The notes beneath the pieces are model-generated. The model had not been told where the DNA came from and ran no database searches. It worked only from the letters and a program-made list of their open reading frames with translations. Positions 33,395-46,231 of a DNA stretch of 64,000 bases are shown piece by piece. The translations under genes were made by a program, and so were the position numbers. How positions within the stretch are numbered: the stretch's first letter is position 1; every line of letters begins with the position of its first letter. Origin of the DNA: Dactylis glomerata (Eukaryota; Streptophyta; Magnoliopsida; Poales; Poaceae); the NCBI GenBank assembly GCA_007115705.1, contig QXEO01000152.1, positions 2,709,870 through 2,773,869 of the forward strand, read 5' to 3'.

Positions 33395-34937
33395 TGATAC
33401 GTCTCAAACGTATCTATAATTTTTGATGCTCCATGCTTGTTTTTACACCATTTGCCTACTGTTTCGTTACACTTCGTGGCGTTTTTATGCGATTTCCGGA
33501 ACGAACCTATTGACAAGATGCCACAGTGCCAGTTCCCTGTTTTCTGCTGTTTTTGTGTTTCAGAAAAGCTACATAGGAAATATTCTCGGAATTTGACGAA
33601 ACAAAAGCCAGAAGTCTTATTTTTTCCGGAAGCTTCCCGAAGACCGAAAGAGAGCCGGAGGGGGGCCAGAGGCCGCCCTCACACATAGGTGGCGCGGCCC
33701 AGGCCCTGGCCGCGACACCCTGGTGTGAGGAGCCCCTGGCTGCCCCCTGACGACGCCCCTTCGCCTATAAGAAGCCTCGGGACGGAAAACCCTAGGGGAG
33801 TCGACGAAATTTCCAGAACAGTTCCGCAGCGCCGCCGCCGCCGTCGACGAATTTCGGGGGACAGAAGTCTCTATTCTGGCACTCTGCCGGGACGGGGAAG
33901 TGCCCCCGGAGCCATCTCCATCGGTCTCCATCGCCGTCTCCGCCGTCTCCATCGACCTCACCGCCATCTCCATCAACCTTGCTGTCTCCTATGACGAGGA
34001 GGGAGTAGTTCATCCCCGGGGCTGAGGGCTCTACCGGTAGCTATGTGGTTCACCTCTCTCTCCCATGATGTGATCTTTATGTGATTGTGAGCTTTGTATC
34101 ATGTTGAACAAGTAGATGTTATTATTCAGATATTATGTGTACTCTAGTGATGTTATTAAAGTAATCTATTCCTCCTGCCATGGTGTAACGGTGACAGTGC
34201 GTGCATCATGGTGGTACTTGGTCTTGGCTACGATTGTGATCTCTTATGGATTATGAGAATAATTATCACTATGATAGTATTGAAGTGATCTATTCCTCCT
34301 TTCATGGTGTAATGTTGACAGTGTGTGCACCGTGTTAGTACTTGGTCTAAGTTGCAATAATATCTATCTTGAGTTGTGATCTGATTTGAATATCTCTATG
34401 AGTGGTGTTTGTCAAGTACTTGATGAACTTTAAGGAGTGCTTCGTAGCCCTACGCAATGATTAGTGTTATTCAATAGGATGGTAATTCAGAGTACCATAG
34501 TGAAGAAAAGTTATTTATTTGTTCAATCATGTTATATTTGTTGGGAGTGTGTCCACTAGTGAAAGTATGATCCCTAGGCCTTGTTTCCAAGCATTGCACA
34601 CCGTTTACTTCCTGTTTTGTTAGATGTTTGCTCGCAGCGATATTTATTTCAGACCACATTTGCTACTTATAATCATCACTACCGCTTGTATTTCACTATC
34701 TCTTCGCCGAACTAGTGCACCTATACATCTGACAAGTGTATTGGGTGTGTTGGGGACACAAGAGACTTTCTGTATCATAATTGCAGGGTTGTTTGAGAGG
34801 GATAGCTTTGACCTCTTCCTCCCTGAGTTCGATAAACCTTGGGTGATCCACTTAAGGGAAACTTGCTGCTGTTCTACAAACCTCTGCACTTGGAGGCCCA
34901 ACACTGTCTACAAGAACAGACGCGTGCGTAGACATCA
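33395..34937 (+). repeat. 5' LTR of element C
   Basis: TGATACGTCTC start, GACATCA end. Hairpin arms at 33691-33716 with one mismatch. A CCTATAAGAAG TATA-like word lies near 33772. Confidence 0.9.
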
Positions 34938-34947
34938 AGCTCTTTTC

Positions 34948-34965
34948 TAGCGCCGTTGCCGGGGA
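34948..34965 (+). other. Primer binding site of element C, one mismatch
   Basis: TAGCGCCGTTGCCGGGGA: G-to-A at the second base compared with A and D. This base should pair near the very 3' end of the primer tRNA. Confidence 0.8.
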
Positions 34966-35077
34966 GGTAAGGTAAAAGGTACTCGCATCCTCCTGTGTGA
35001 GTGCTCGGAGTTATTTCCTGTAGATTCTGCAATTACATCTTTTTGTTTCTTGTTTTTATTTTCACTAGTTAGGCTTA

Positions 35078-35923
35078 ATGGAAAATAAAGAGTTCTTTAG
35101 TCTTTTTCCTGAGTTTAGATATGAAGTGTTTGAAGAGAAAATTGAAAATCCTTTGGAGCTTATTTCGCATAACAATGTTATTAGTACGAATGCTTTGAAT
35201 ACCGTTAATGCTAATGCTATAGAAAAGTCTAAGCTTGGGGAAGCTGGTTTTGTTGAGTATGATATTTTTAGTCCCCCAGCTTTAGTGGAGAAAATTTGCT
35301 CTGATGATATTTTATCTCCCATATGTGATGTTCCTTCTTATGATGATATGTTTGAAGAATATGCTTTGCGAAATAGTTGCTCTCTAGCTTGTGATGATAC
35401 TAAACCTCTAGTTTATGATGGCTATGATGATGAGTATAATATTTTCAGTTCACCTATTATTGAGGAGAAAACTAGTTATGATTACAATATGCCTCCTATT
35501 TTTGATGATTATGGTGATGAGAATAATTATTCTGTTGAATCTGCTCCTACTACTATTGTTCCTGTGGTAAGTATTAATTCTTTCATGCATATGGCTCATG
35601 ATAGAGATGCTTTATGTGATAGTTATATTGTTAATTCTATTCATGATGCTACTGAAAGTTATTATGAGAGAGGGAAACATGGTTTGATGGATCTCAACAA
35701 TATTAAGTTTCCCCTCTTTATGTTGCAAATCTTGAAGTGGCACTTGTTTTATCTACCCATGCTTGCTATTATGTGCCTCGTTGATTTATTTTCTTACAAG
35801 ATTCCTATGCATAGGAAGTGGTTCAGATATAAATGTCTTTCAAATTTGCTTTTTGATGCTCTCTATTACTTTAAGTTCCTATATGGCGCCTTTGCCTCAA
35901 GCTCTTATATGGCGCCCACATGA
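35078..35923 (+). CDS. Element C ORF, gag core deleted, 281 aa
   Basis: An intact ORF starting MENKEFFSLFPEFRYEVFEEK. Residues 1-90 match the A ORF up to LSPICDV. The next residue corresponds to A's PSYDDMFDEY, 562 codons further on. The gag core, zinc knuckle and Lys-rich part are therefore gone, but the acidic Tyr/Asp-rich segment and hydrophobic C-terminus remain (ILKWHLFYLPMLAIMCLVDL, then HRKWFRYK and a second hydrophobic run). Element D has the same junction. No stop or frameshift. The product could be membrane-associated, but no family is recognised. The frame may persist by chance in a young element. Confidence 0.7.
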   Translation: MENKEFFSLFPEFRYEVFEEKIENPLELISHNNVISTNALNTVNANAIEKSKLGEAGFVEYDIFSPPALVEKICSDDILSPICDVPSYDDMFEEYALRNSCSLACDDTKPLVYDGYDDEYNIFSSPIIEEKTSYDYNMPPIFDDYGDENNYSVESAPTTIVPVVSINSFMHMAHDRDALCDSYIVNSIHDATESYYERGKHGLMDLNNIKFPLFMLQILKWHLFYLPMLAIMCLVDLFSYKIPMHRKWFRYKCLSNLLFDALYYFKFLYGAFASSSYMAPT

Positions 35924-38501
35924 GCATCTTTGCAAATTACTGCGCCTAGCTCAAAGGCGTTAAAGAAAAGCACTCTTGGGAGATAACCCAATGTTTTATT
36001 TCCAGTACTTTTTCCTTTATTTGAGTCTTGGAAGTCATTACTACTGTAATGACCGCTCCTTATCCTTTTTATTTCGTTGTTGTGCCAAGGAAGCCTCTAA
36101 TTCGAGTGAGGTAAAGATTTGGGGATGTTGCTGTCCTGAAACTGTTTTTGGTGCTGCACCGTAAACATTCGTGAAAATTCTCTGTATATCTTTTGGACCT
36201 GCGATTTCTTGTGCATATGCCCCAGGTTATATCCAAACTTTCGTTAGTTGAACACTTTTTGATTTGAGCAACATAAAACCCCTCAAAAATTCGGCCTTTG
36301 TCAGCTGTTCTGTTTTGACAGATTTCTGCCAATATTTGTGTTTGCCGCTTTATCGCTTTCTTTTTGAGTTCTTTTGATCACGGAACTTTTGGGGAAGTTG
36401 CTATAGTAGTATTTGCTATATATGTGGTGGTTTTGAGTTGAAACCTGAAGCAAAAAGAGGTTGATTATATGTTATGCTACACTAATGTTGCTAATAGATT
36501 TGTGTTTAGTTTTGTATGAAGGAAGTTTTCAAGTGTAGGGATTGGAGAATGATGAGATGAGTTGAAGAATGGAAAAAAGCTCAAGCTTGGGGATGCCCAT
36601 GCATCACCCCAAGAAATATCCAAGAAGTACAAGCGTCAAAACTTGGGGATGCCCCCGAGGCACCCCTTCTTCATCGGCAAAAATCAGGTCACCTTTGAAA
36701 ACACTATATTTTTATTGCTTCATGCACTATGTGTTTTTCTTGGAGCGTCAGTTGTTTTAGTCTTTAGTTTTGTTTTTCTTTGTTTGCTGCAATAAATGGT
36801 TAGATCACATCATGTTTCTTTTGGAGGAGATGAACTCGCTTTTCATTTGCCAAGAACACTCTAGTTTTCACTCCTATCGTTTCAACGAGTGTTCTCTTTT
36901 TCTGCTACTAGGTTTAGCTTGCATTTTTTGCCTTGATTTGTGTTCAGATCTTGTTATATATTTTCATCAAGGTGTATTTGTGCCTCTGGTCGTTATTGGT
37001 TTTTATCAAAAGAGGTGTTTATAAAAAGTTCAAATGGTGTTGGAAAAGAGAAAAAGCTTTATGCAAAAAATTGGTACAAGAAGGAGCTTGTGTAGACTGC
37101 GGCCTAGGCTTTTTCATGTCATGCTTGATGTCTTTTTGATAGTATGCTTAGTGGTTTTGCTGTAGCATGACTTGTCTCAAATAACTGAGATTGCTTAATG
37201 AGCCTTTGAAAAATCATGCGTTGTTTTTATTATATGGAAGCATTTATTTGGTTTTCTCCTTGATGCTTTATTTGGGTTGACTTGGCGCATGCTTACACCA
37301 TGTTGACTACAAAATAAGTCGCCTATAGCCTCTATGATCATTTAGTTTTTGACTTTTGATGCCATCTTATGCTTCTTTTAATGTTGCTTTGTCGCTATGC
37401 ATGATTATGGCCGTTATTGCTCTCTTAGTTGGTCGCTCCCAGTCTTTTGCTAGCCCTCATTTTGTACTGAGTATGAGCTCTACTCGTGCATCCAACTTCC
37501 AAAAACCAAGTTTGCCATTGTGTCCACTATAAATTCCTATGCATGGTATTTGCAAGCCATTCCAAGTAAATTTTCATGTGCTACCTTTCAAAAAAAATCT
37601 TCAAAATACTTCTCGTTTTGTGACCCTGTTTTCAGCTCATGGGGACATAGTGGTCGGATTTGCTATCTTCCATATTGCTTATTCCAAAAATAAAAAAAAG
37701 GAAAAAAGAAAAGAAAAAAGGCACTCCTCCATGGAATGTGAATGTTGGTGGGCACCCGATGGAATCGGTTAGCCATGGTTTGAGAAAGGAAAAAAAAGGT
37801 GGGGAGGAGTGCCAAGCTTTATAAAAGAGCACAAAAATGCCAATCTCTCTCTCAAAAACTTGCTTCATTTTTTGTATGGAAGATAGTAAGAACCCCATTG
37901 CCAGTCGTTGACAAAGACAACCACCTCTCAAAACCAATTTTATCTCTCTGTTTTACAAATGAAAAGCTCTAGCACATGTTTAATCACTGCTTCCCTCTGT
38001 GAAGGGCCTTTCTTTTACTTTTATGTTGAGTCACCACCTTCTATCTTCATGCACCATTAAGAGAGCATAGTTGTCATTCTTAGTATAATGTGCATTGTCC
38101 CAAAGTTTTCATTGATTGATTCATGATCATGGTTTCACTTGTTCTCAAATTATTTGTATCTAGTCGCCCTCTTAAACTTGAAGGTGTCCTATGCATTTAT
38201 GTTTTGCTCTCTCATTAAGGACAAGCTGAAAACCATTTGTTATGTTTTTCCTTATGATTTTAACACACGTTTGACTTTCATTGTTTCATTTTCATGATCT
38301 TTTGTTTGTGTTCATTTGCATGTTTACAACATGGATGCTAAGTTCTTTATTATCAAGATTATGTCTTTCATGTCCATGTTTTAAGTTCTTTGATCTCAGC
38401 ACTCAATGCTTTACCTATATGATCAAGATTGTGTAGGTGCATGTCACCTCAAAAATTATTTCTTTTGTTATCACTTACCTACTCGAGGACGAGCAGGAGT
38501 T
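35924..38501 (+). other. Element C non-coding 3' region
   Basis: Related to the tail of A up to about 37500, with PPT-like copies at 36583-36596 and 36639-36652 (the second with one change). From about 37500 to 37990 it differs from A and B and instead matches D. That block holds a purine run (37686-37720), an 11-bp inverted repeat GGCACTCCTCC (37720-37730) and GGAGGAGTGCC (37803-37813), and a TTTATAAAAG word at about 37818. Confidence 0.75.
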
Positions 38502-38515
38502 AAGCTTGGGGATGC
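38502..38515 (+). other. Polypurine tract of element C
   Basis: AAGCTTGGGGATGC immediately before the 3' LTR. Confidence 0.75.
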
Positions 38516-40057
38516 TGATACGTCTCAAACGTATTTATAATTTTTGATGCTCCATGCTTGTTTTTACACCATTTGCCTACTGTTTCGTTACACTTCGTGG
38601 GGTTTTTATGCGATTTCCAGAACTAACCTATTGACAAGATGCCACAGTGCCAGTTCCCTGTTTTCTGCTGTTTTTGTGTTTCAGAAAAGCTACACAGGAA
38701 ATATTCTCGGAATTGGACGAAACAAAAGCCAGAAGTCTTATTTTTCCCGGAAGCTTCCCGAAGACCGAAAGAGAGCCGAGGGGGGCCAGAGGCCGCCCTC
38801 ACACATAGGTGGCGCGGCCCAGGCCCTGGCCGTGCCACCCTGGTGTGAGGAGCCCCTGGCTGCCCCCTGACGACACCCCTTCGCCTATAAGAAGCCTCGG
38901 GACGGAAAACCCTAGGGGAGTCGACGAAATTTCCAGAACAGTTCCGCAGCGCCGCCGCCGCCGTCGACGAATTTCGGGGGACAGAAGTCTCTGTTCCGGC
39001 ACCCTGTCAGGACGGGGAAGTGCCCCCGGAGCCATCTCCATCGGTCTCCATCGCCGTCTCCGCCGTCTCCATCGACCTCACCGCCATCTCCATCAACCTT
39101 GCTGTCTCCTATGATGAGGAGGGAGTAGTTCATCCCCGGGGCTGAGGGCTCTACCGGTAGCTATGTGGTTCACCTCTCTCTCCCATGATGTGATCTTTAT
39201 GTGATCGTGAGCTTTGTATCATGTTGAACAAGTAGATGTTATTATTCAGATATTATGTGTACTCTAGTGTTGTTATTAAAGTAATCTTTTCCTTCTGCCA
39301 TGGTGTAACGGTGACAGTACGTGCATCATGGTGGTACTTGGTCTAGGCTACGATTGTGATCTCTTATGGATTATGAGAATAATTATCACTATGATAGTAT
39401 TGAAGTGATCTATTCCTCCTTTCATGGTGTAATGTTGACAGTGTGTGCACCGTGTTAGTACTTGGTCTAAGTTGCAATAATATCTATCTTGAGTTGTGAT
39501 CTGATTTGAATATCTCTATGAGTGGTGTTTGTCAAGTACTTGATGAACTTTGAGGAGTGCTTCGTAGCCCTACGCAATGATTAGTGTTATTCAATAGGAT
39601 GGTAATTCATAGTACCATAGTGAAGAAAAGTTATTTATTTGTTCAATCATGTTATATTTGTTGGGAGTGTGTCCACTAGTGAAAGTATGATCCCTAGGCC
39701 TTGTTTCCAAGCATTGCACACCGTTTACTTCCTGTTTTGTTACATGTTTGCTCGCAGCGATATTTATTTCAGACCACATTTGCTACTTATAATCATCACT
39801 ACCGCTTGTATTTCACTATCTCTTTGCCAAACTAGTGCACCTATACATCTGACAAGTGTATTGGGTGTGTTGGGGACACAAGAGACTTTCTGTATCGTAA
39901 TTGCAGGGTTGTTTGAGAGGGATAGCTTTGACCTCTTCCTCCCTGAGTTCGATAAACCTTGGGTGATCCACTTAAGGGAAACTTGTTGCTGTTCTACAAA
40001 CCTCTGCACTTGGAGGCCCAACACTGTCTACAAGAACAGACACGTGCGTAGACATCA
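38516..40057 (+). repeat. 3' LTR of element C
   Basis: Direct copy of 33395-34937, followed by TSD ATGAT at 40058-40062, after which element A resumes (CAAGATTGTGTAGG). Confidence 0.9.
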
Positions 40058-40140
40058 ATGATCAAGATTGTGTAGGTGCATGTCACCTCAAAAATTATTT
40101 CTTTTGTTATCACTTACCTACTCGAGGACGAGCAGGAGTT

Positions 40141-40154
40141 AAGCTTGGGGATGC
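40141..40154 (+). other. Polypurine tract of element A
   Basis: AAGCTTGGGGATGC directly before the 3' LTR at 40155. Confidence 0.75.
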
Positions 40155-41590
40155 TGATACGTCTCAAACGTATCTATAATTTTTGATGCTCCATGCTTGT
40201 TTTTACACTATTTGCCTTGTGTTTCATCACACTTCGTGGCGTTTTTATGCGATTTCCGGAACTAACCTATTGACAAGATGCCACAGTGCCAGTTTCCTGT
40301 TTTCTGCTGTTTTTTGTGTTTCAGAAAAGCTACACAGGAATATTCTCGGAATTGGACGAAACAAGTTTCAGAACTCCTATTTTTCCCGGACGAATGACGA
40401 GGACCGAAAGAGAGCCGGAGGGGGGGCCAGGGGCCAGCCTCACACCAGGGCGGCGCGGCCCAGCCCCTGGCCACGCCCCCTATGTGGGAGGAGCCCCTGG
40501 CAGCCCCCTGACGACGCCCCTTCGCCTGTATAAAGCCTCAGGACGGAAAACCCTAGGGGAGTCGGTAATTTTCCAGAAAGAGTTCCGCAGCTCTGCCGCC
40601 GCCGTCAACAAATTTCGGGGGACAGAAGTCTCTGTTCCGGCACACTTCCGGGATGGGGAAGTGCCCCCGGAGCCATCTCCATCGGTCTCCATCGCCGTCT
40701 CCGCCGTCTACATCGACCTCACCGCCATCTCCATCAACCTTGCTGTCTCCTATGATGAGGAGGGAGTAGTTCTCCCCCGGGGCTGAGGGCTCTGCCGGTA
40801 GCTATGTGGTTCACCTCTCTCTCCCATGATGTGATCTCTATGTGATCGTGAGCTTTGTATCTAGTTGAATTGGTAGATGTTATTATTCAGATATTATGCT
40901 ACTCCTATGCTTTATTATTGTACTCTCCGGAGATACCTCGTATCATGGTGTAAAGGTGACTAGTGTGTGCATCATGTGTATCTTTTTGGTTAATGTCTCT
41001 ATGAAATGTTGGTGTTTGTTGGAACCATCTAGTGCGTTCACGGTGATAGTGTGGGACAATCTAGTTCGGGTACATACGGACTTTGAGGAGTGCTTTGTAG
41101 CCCTACGCATGATTAGTGTTCGTTTTCCATTGGAGAACTGTTTTGAGTTGCATATTGATGATAGTATCTATTGGTTCAATTATGTTATATTTGTTGGGAG
41201 TGTGTCCACTAGTGAAAGTATGATCCCTAGGCCTTGTTTCCAAGCATTGCACACCGTTTACTTCCTGTTTTGTTACATATTTTCTCGCAGCGATACTTAT
41301 TTCATATTACAGTTACTACTTATAATCATCACTACTACTTGTATTTCACTATCTCTTCGCCGAACTAGTGCACCTATACATCTGACAAGTGTATTGGGTG
41401 TGTTGGGGACACAAGAGACTTTCTGTATCGTAATTGCAGGGTTGCTTGAGAGGGATAGCTTTGACCTCTTCCTCCCTGAGTTCGATAAACCTTGGGTGAT
41501 CCACTTAAGGAAAACTTGCTGCTGTTCTACAAACCTCTGCACTTGGAGGCCCAACACTGTCTACAAGAACAGACACGTGCATAGACATCA
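40155..41590 (+). repeat. 3' LTR of element A
   Basis: Direct copy of 24828-26264 with scattered substitutions. Followed by TSD GGGAA at 41591-41595 and resumed LINE sequence. Confidence 0.92.
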
Positions 41591-41595
41591 GGGAA

Positions 41596-44093
41596 CAATC
41601 AAGAGAATCTAATAATGTCCACTATAGATAGGTTCTTTTGTAATACTGAATTAGATTCAATTTTTCCCCTGGCAACTATTCAAGCTTTGGCCAGATTAGG
41701 GAGTGACCATACTCCTTTACTCTGGGACTCTGGCTTGCATCAGATACCCAGACCTTCTAGTTATAAATTTGAAAAGTGGTGGCTGCCGAGAGAAGATTTC
41801 AGTGATGTGGTCACTAAAATCTGGACTTCTCCCACTAAGGGCAAGACTGCCATTGATATCTGGCAGGAAAAAGTGAGGAGGTTTAGAAAGACCACTAAAG
41901 GTTGGAGTAGGAATATTGAAGCAGACCTTAGACAGATGAAAAGAGATTTGATGGAAGAGTATGATACTCTTGATAGCAAAGCTGAAACATCTGCTCTTTC
42001 TGATTCAGAAGTAGATAGGTTGAAATTTATTCAGCTTGAAATGCAGAAGCTTTGGCTTAAAGAAGAAGTCAAAGCTAAGCAACGTTCTAGAGATAGGGAT
42101 ATTCTTGAAGGAGACCGAAACAGGGCCTACTTCCATGCAGTTGCAAATCAGAGGAGAAGGAAAACCCTAATTCATATTCTAGAGGGCCCTGATGGACCTT
42201 CCTGTGATTTAAACTGTATGTTAAAAATTGCTACAGATTTTTACAAAGACCTGTTTAAGGCTGAGAGCAGAGAAGATTTCTCCTTATCTGAAGATTTCTT
42301 TTCAGATAATGAAATTGTCTCGGCTGAAATGAATGCTTCCTTAGATAAACCATTTACAGAAGAAGAAGTGAGACATGATGTCTTCTCTTCTTATTCTGAT
42401 GGAGCCCCTGGTCCTGATGGGCTATCCTTTATGTTCTACCAAAAATTCTGGCATTTGGTTAAAGATGATGTGATGGCCATGTTCAGAGACTTCCAATTAG
42501 GGAAACTGGACCTGTTTAGATTAAATTTTGCTATACTTTCTTTAATACCAAAGGAACCTGATGCTTCTTTAATGAAAAAATTCAGACCCATCAGTTTACT
42601 CAATTGCATTTTCAAGATTTTCACCAAAGTCTTAACTAATAGACTTGGGTTGTTGATGAATTTTCTTATCTCACCTAATCAGACAGCCTTTATTAAGGGG
42701 AGATATATTCTTGAAAGTGTAGTGTCATCTCATGAGGTGATCCATTCTGTCTCCCATGGGAAGCAAAAAGGAGCCATTTTAAAGTTAGATTATGAAAAAG
42801 CCTTTGACAAGGTGAATCTAGATTTCCTAGATGAGCTCCTTGTCAGGAGGAAATTTAGCCCTGCTTTCTGCTCCCTCATCAAACAAATCACTAGGGGGGT
42901 TCAGTAGCAGTTAAGGTCAATGGAGTAGAAGGAAATTCCTTTACTACTGGAAAGGGATTAAGACAAGGAGATCCTTTGTCCCCCCTACTCTTTAACCTAG
43001 TTGTTGATGTTTTCACTCGAATGCTTATTAAGGCTGCATCCCATAACCTGATTAGAGGTCTTTGCCCTGACTTAAATCCTGGTGGGGTTATTAGTTTAAA
43101 ATATGCAGACGACATGATTCTTTTTGTTGAAAACAACCCAGAGAAGGCTAGAAACCTAAAATGGGTCCTGACCTGTTTCGAACAGATTTCGAGCATGAAA
43201 GTTAATTACTACAAAAGTGAATTGATTCCTATTAATCTAGATGCTGATGAGACTACAGAACTACAACATATTTTAGAATGTGTTGTAGGTTCTTTCCCTA
43301 TTAAATACTTAGGAGTCCCTCTGCATTTTGATAAACTTAGGAGAGAGGATTTACAGCCAATCATTGATAAAATCCTCAAAAGGATTGCAGGTTGGAGAGG
43401 AAAAATCCTCTCTTATGCTGCTAGAGTTACTTTGATCAGAGCCAGTTTAGCTAGCATCCCTATATACCTCTTATCCTTTTTCAAATTTCCAAAGTGGGCT
43501 TTGCAGCTGATTAACACTCAGATGGCAAACTGTCTTTGGAATGATACAAAAGATAAGAGGAAATTACACCTAGCTAACTGGGATTTAGTTTGCATGCCAA
43601 AGGCACAAGGTGGTTTAGGTATCCCCAATTTGCGAGACCTGAACATCTGTCTTTTGGCCTCTTGGCTTAAAAGGTACTCAAATGGTGATGGCAAGTTATG
43701 GAAAAATCTGATAGACAATAAATATAACACTGCCAGCCCTAATATTTTCTCCTGTCCCATTTTAAACTCGTCCAAATTCTGGAAAGGCTTTATGTGGGCT
43801 GCAAATGCAGCCAAATTTGGCTATAGGTGGAATTTGGGCAATGGTATGCAAGTGAAATTCTGGGAGGATACTTGGTTTGGTACCTCTCCACTTGCAGTCC
43901 AATTTTGGGAATTATATAACATTTGTAATGAGCAACTGGCTGTGGTGGCCCAGGTCTGGGAAGGGACAAATTTAAAACTCACTTTCAGATGAATTTTCAG
44001 TGACAATGGTATGAGTTAGAACAAATTTGTACTGGGATTTCCTTTTCATCTGATTGTGACTCTCTTATTTGGACTTACACAGCTGATACGTCT
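41596..44093 (+). pseudogene. LINE ORF2, end of endonuclease, reverse transcriptase and start of zinc domain
   Basis: Continues the frame from 24827. ARLGSDHTPLLW is the catalytic end of the endonuclease. A linker with EGDRNRAYFHAVANQRRR follows. The RT core begins with SDGAPGPDGLSFMFYQ, then LNFAILSLIPK, FRPISLLNCIFKI and LKLDYEKAFDKV. A run of six G at 42894-42899 has one G too few, shifting the frame just before the RQGDPLSPLLF block. In the new frame the RT active site is LKYADDMILF at about 43096-43125. The RT-associated C-terminal region follows (GVPLHFDKLRREDL; WRGKILSYAARVTLI). A TGA at 43990-43992 and a further frame change precede the cut at 44093, where element B lies. Confidence 0.92.
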
Positions 44094-44528
44094 CTAACGT
44101 ATCTATAATTTTTGATGCTCCATGCTTGTTTTTACACCATTTGCTTAGTGTTTCGTTACACTTCGTGGCATTTTTATGCATTTTCTAGAACTAACCTATT
44201 AACGAGATGCCACAGTGCCAGTTCCCTGTTTTTTGCTGTTTTTGTGTTTCAGAAAAGTTACACAGGAAATATTCTCAGAATTGGACGAAACAAAAGCCAG
44301 ACGTCCAGATATTTACCGAAGCTTCTAGAGAACCGAAAAGGAGACAAAGAGGAGTCACTGGGGGCCACACCACCAGGGGCGTGGCCCAGGGCCTGGCCGC
44401 GCCCACCTGTGGTGAGGTCACCCAGGTCCACTTCTGACGCCGCCCCTTCGCCTATAAAGACCCCCCTACGGGAAAAACCTAAAGACCCGATCACTTTTCC
44501 AGAATACATCGCGATCCGCCGCCGCCGT

Positions 44529-46070
44529 TGATACGTCTCAAACGTATCTATAATTTTTGATGCTCCATGCTTGTTTTTACACCATTTGCCGATTGTTTCG
44601 TTACACTTAGTGGCACTTTTATGCATTTTCCAGAACTAACCTATTAACGAGTTGCCATAGTGCCAGTTCCCTGTTTTCTGCTGTTTTTGTGTTTCAGAGT
44701 GATACACAGGAAATATTCTCGGAATTGGACGAAACCACATCCTGAAGTCTTATTTTACCCGGAAGCTTCCAGAGATCCGAAGAGGAGTAGGAGGTGGGCC
44801 ACAGGGGCCCCACACACACAGGTGGCGCGGCCAGGCCCCTGGCCGCGCCAGCCATGTGTGAGGAGGCCCTGGCCCTCCTCTGACATCGCCCCTTCGCCTA
44901 TAAGAAGCCTCGGGACGGAAAACCCTAGGGGATTCGGCAATTTTCCAGAAAGAGTTCCGCAGCTCCGCCGCCATCGCCGACGAATTTCGGGGGATAGAAG
45001 TCTCTGTTCCGGCACCCTGCCGGGACGGGGAAGTGCCCCCGGAGCCATCTCCATCGGTCTCCATCGCCGTCTCCGCCGTCTCCATCGACCTCACCGCCAT
45101 CTCCATCAACCTTGCTGTCTCCTATGATGAGGAGGGAGTAGTTCATCCCCGGGGCTAAGGGCTCTACCGGTAGCTATGTGGTTCACCTCTCTCTCCCATG
45201 ATGTGATCTTTATGTGATCGTGAGCTTTGTATCATGTTGAACAAGTAGATGTTATTATTCAGATATTATGTGTACTCTAGTGGTATTATTAAAGTAATCT
45301 AGTCCTCCTGCCATGGTGTAACGGTGACAGTGCGTGCATCATGGTGGTACTTGGTTTAGGCTATGATTGTGATCTCTTGTGGATTATGAGAGTAGTTATT
45401 ACTATGATAGTATTGAAGTGATCTATTCCTCCTTTCATGGTGTAATGTTGACAGTGTGTGTACCGTGTTAGTACTTGGTCTAAGTTGCAATAATATCTAT
45501 CTTGAGTTGTGCTTTGATTTGGATATCTCTATGAGTGGTGTTTGTCAAGTACTTGATGAACTTTAAGGGGTGCTTCTGTAGCCACTACACAATGATTAGT
45601 GTTATTCAATAGGAGAGTAATTCAGAGTACCATAGTGGAGAGAAGTTATTTATTTGTTCAGTCATGTTATATTGTTGGGAGTGTGTCCACTAGTGAAAGT
45701 ATGATCCCTAGGCCTTGTTTCCAAGCTTTGCACACCGTTTACTTGCTGTTTTGTTACATGTTTGCTCGCAGCGATATTTATTTCATACCACGTTTGCTAC
45801 TTATAATCATCACTACTACTTGTATTTCACTATCTCTTCGCCGGACTAGTGCACCTATACATCTGACAAGTGTATTGGGTGTGTTGGGGACACAAGAGAC
45901 TTTCTGTATCGTAATTGCAGGGTTGCTTGAGAGGGATAGCTTTGACCTCTTCCTCCCTGAGTTCGATAAACCTTGGGTGATCCACTTAAGGGAAACTTGC
46001 TGCTGTTCTACAAACCTCTGCACTTGGAGGCCCAACAAGTGTCTACAAGAATAGAAGTGCGTAGACATCA
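44529..46070 (+). repeat. 5' LTR of element D
   Basis: TGATACGTCTC start, GACATCA end. The GC hairpin at 44823-44850 has a perfect 13-bp stem with a 2-nt loop, the longest in the window. TATA-like CCTATAAGAAG is near 44897. Confidence 0.92.
44823..44850 (+). promoter_or_regulatory. GC-rich hairpin in the element D LTR
   Basis: TGGCGCGGCCAGG, CC, CCTGGCCGCGCCA: perfect 13-bp arms, about 50 bp upstream of the TATA-like word. Same place as the hairpin of element A at 25124. Confidence 0.6.
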
Positions 46071-46080
46071 AGCTCTTTTC

Positions 46081-46098
46081 TGGCGCCGTTGCCGGGGA
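46081..46098 (+). other. Primer binding site of element D (tRNA-Asp type)
   Basis: TGGCGCCGTTGCCGGGGA, 10 nt after the LTR end. Confidence 0.85.
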
Positions 46099-46231
46099 GG
46101 TAAGGTAAAAGGTACTCACATCCTTTGGCTACTAAGTCTTTTAGTTGCTGGTGAGTGCTCGGAGTTATTTCCTTTAGATTCTGCAATTACATCTTTTTGT
46201 TTCTTGTTTTTATTTTCACTAGTTAGGCTTA

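Larger units (their letters stand above)
33395..40057 (+). mobile_element. Element C: complete small gag-deleted Gypsy derivative
   Basis: 6,663 bp, inserted in element A close to A's polypurine tract. TSD ATGAT (33390-33394 and 40058-40062). LTRs are 33395-34937 and 38516-40057 (1,543 and 1,542 bp). The internal part has a PBS with one mismatch, a 281-codon ORF, a non-coding tail and a polypurine tract. LTRs and tail are closest to element D. Non-autonomous. Confidence 0.93.
24828..41590 (+). mobile_element. Element A: non-autonomous Athila/Sabrina-like Gypsy element
   Basis: LTRs at 24828-26264 and 40155-41590 (1,437 and 1,436 bp), TSD GGGAA (24823-24827 and 41591-41595), a tRNA-Asp-type PBS and a polypurine tract. 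Removing the nested solo LTR and element C leaves about 8.5 kb. It encodes one gag-like ORF and then about 2.9 kb of non-coding sequence. No protease, RT, RNase H or integrase is seen, so it must have moved with proteins from another element. The assignment to the Athila lineage (Sabrina or WHAM type of wheat and barley) rests on LTR start, PBS and gag style and is inference. Confidence 0.9.
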
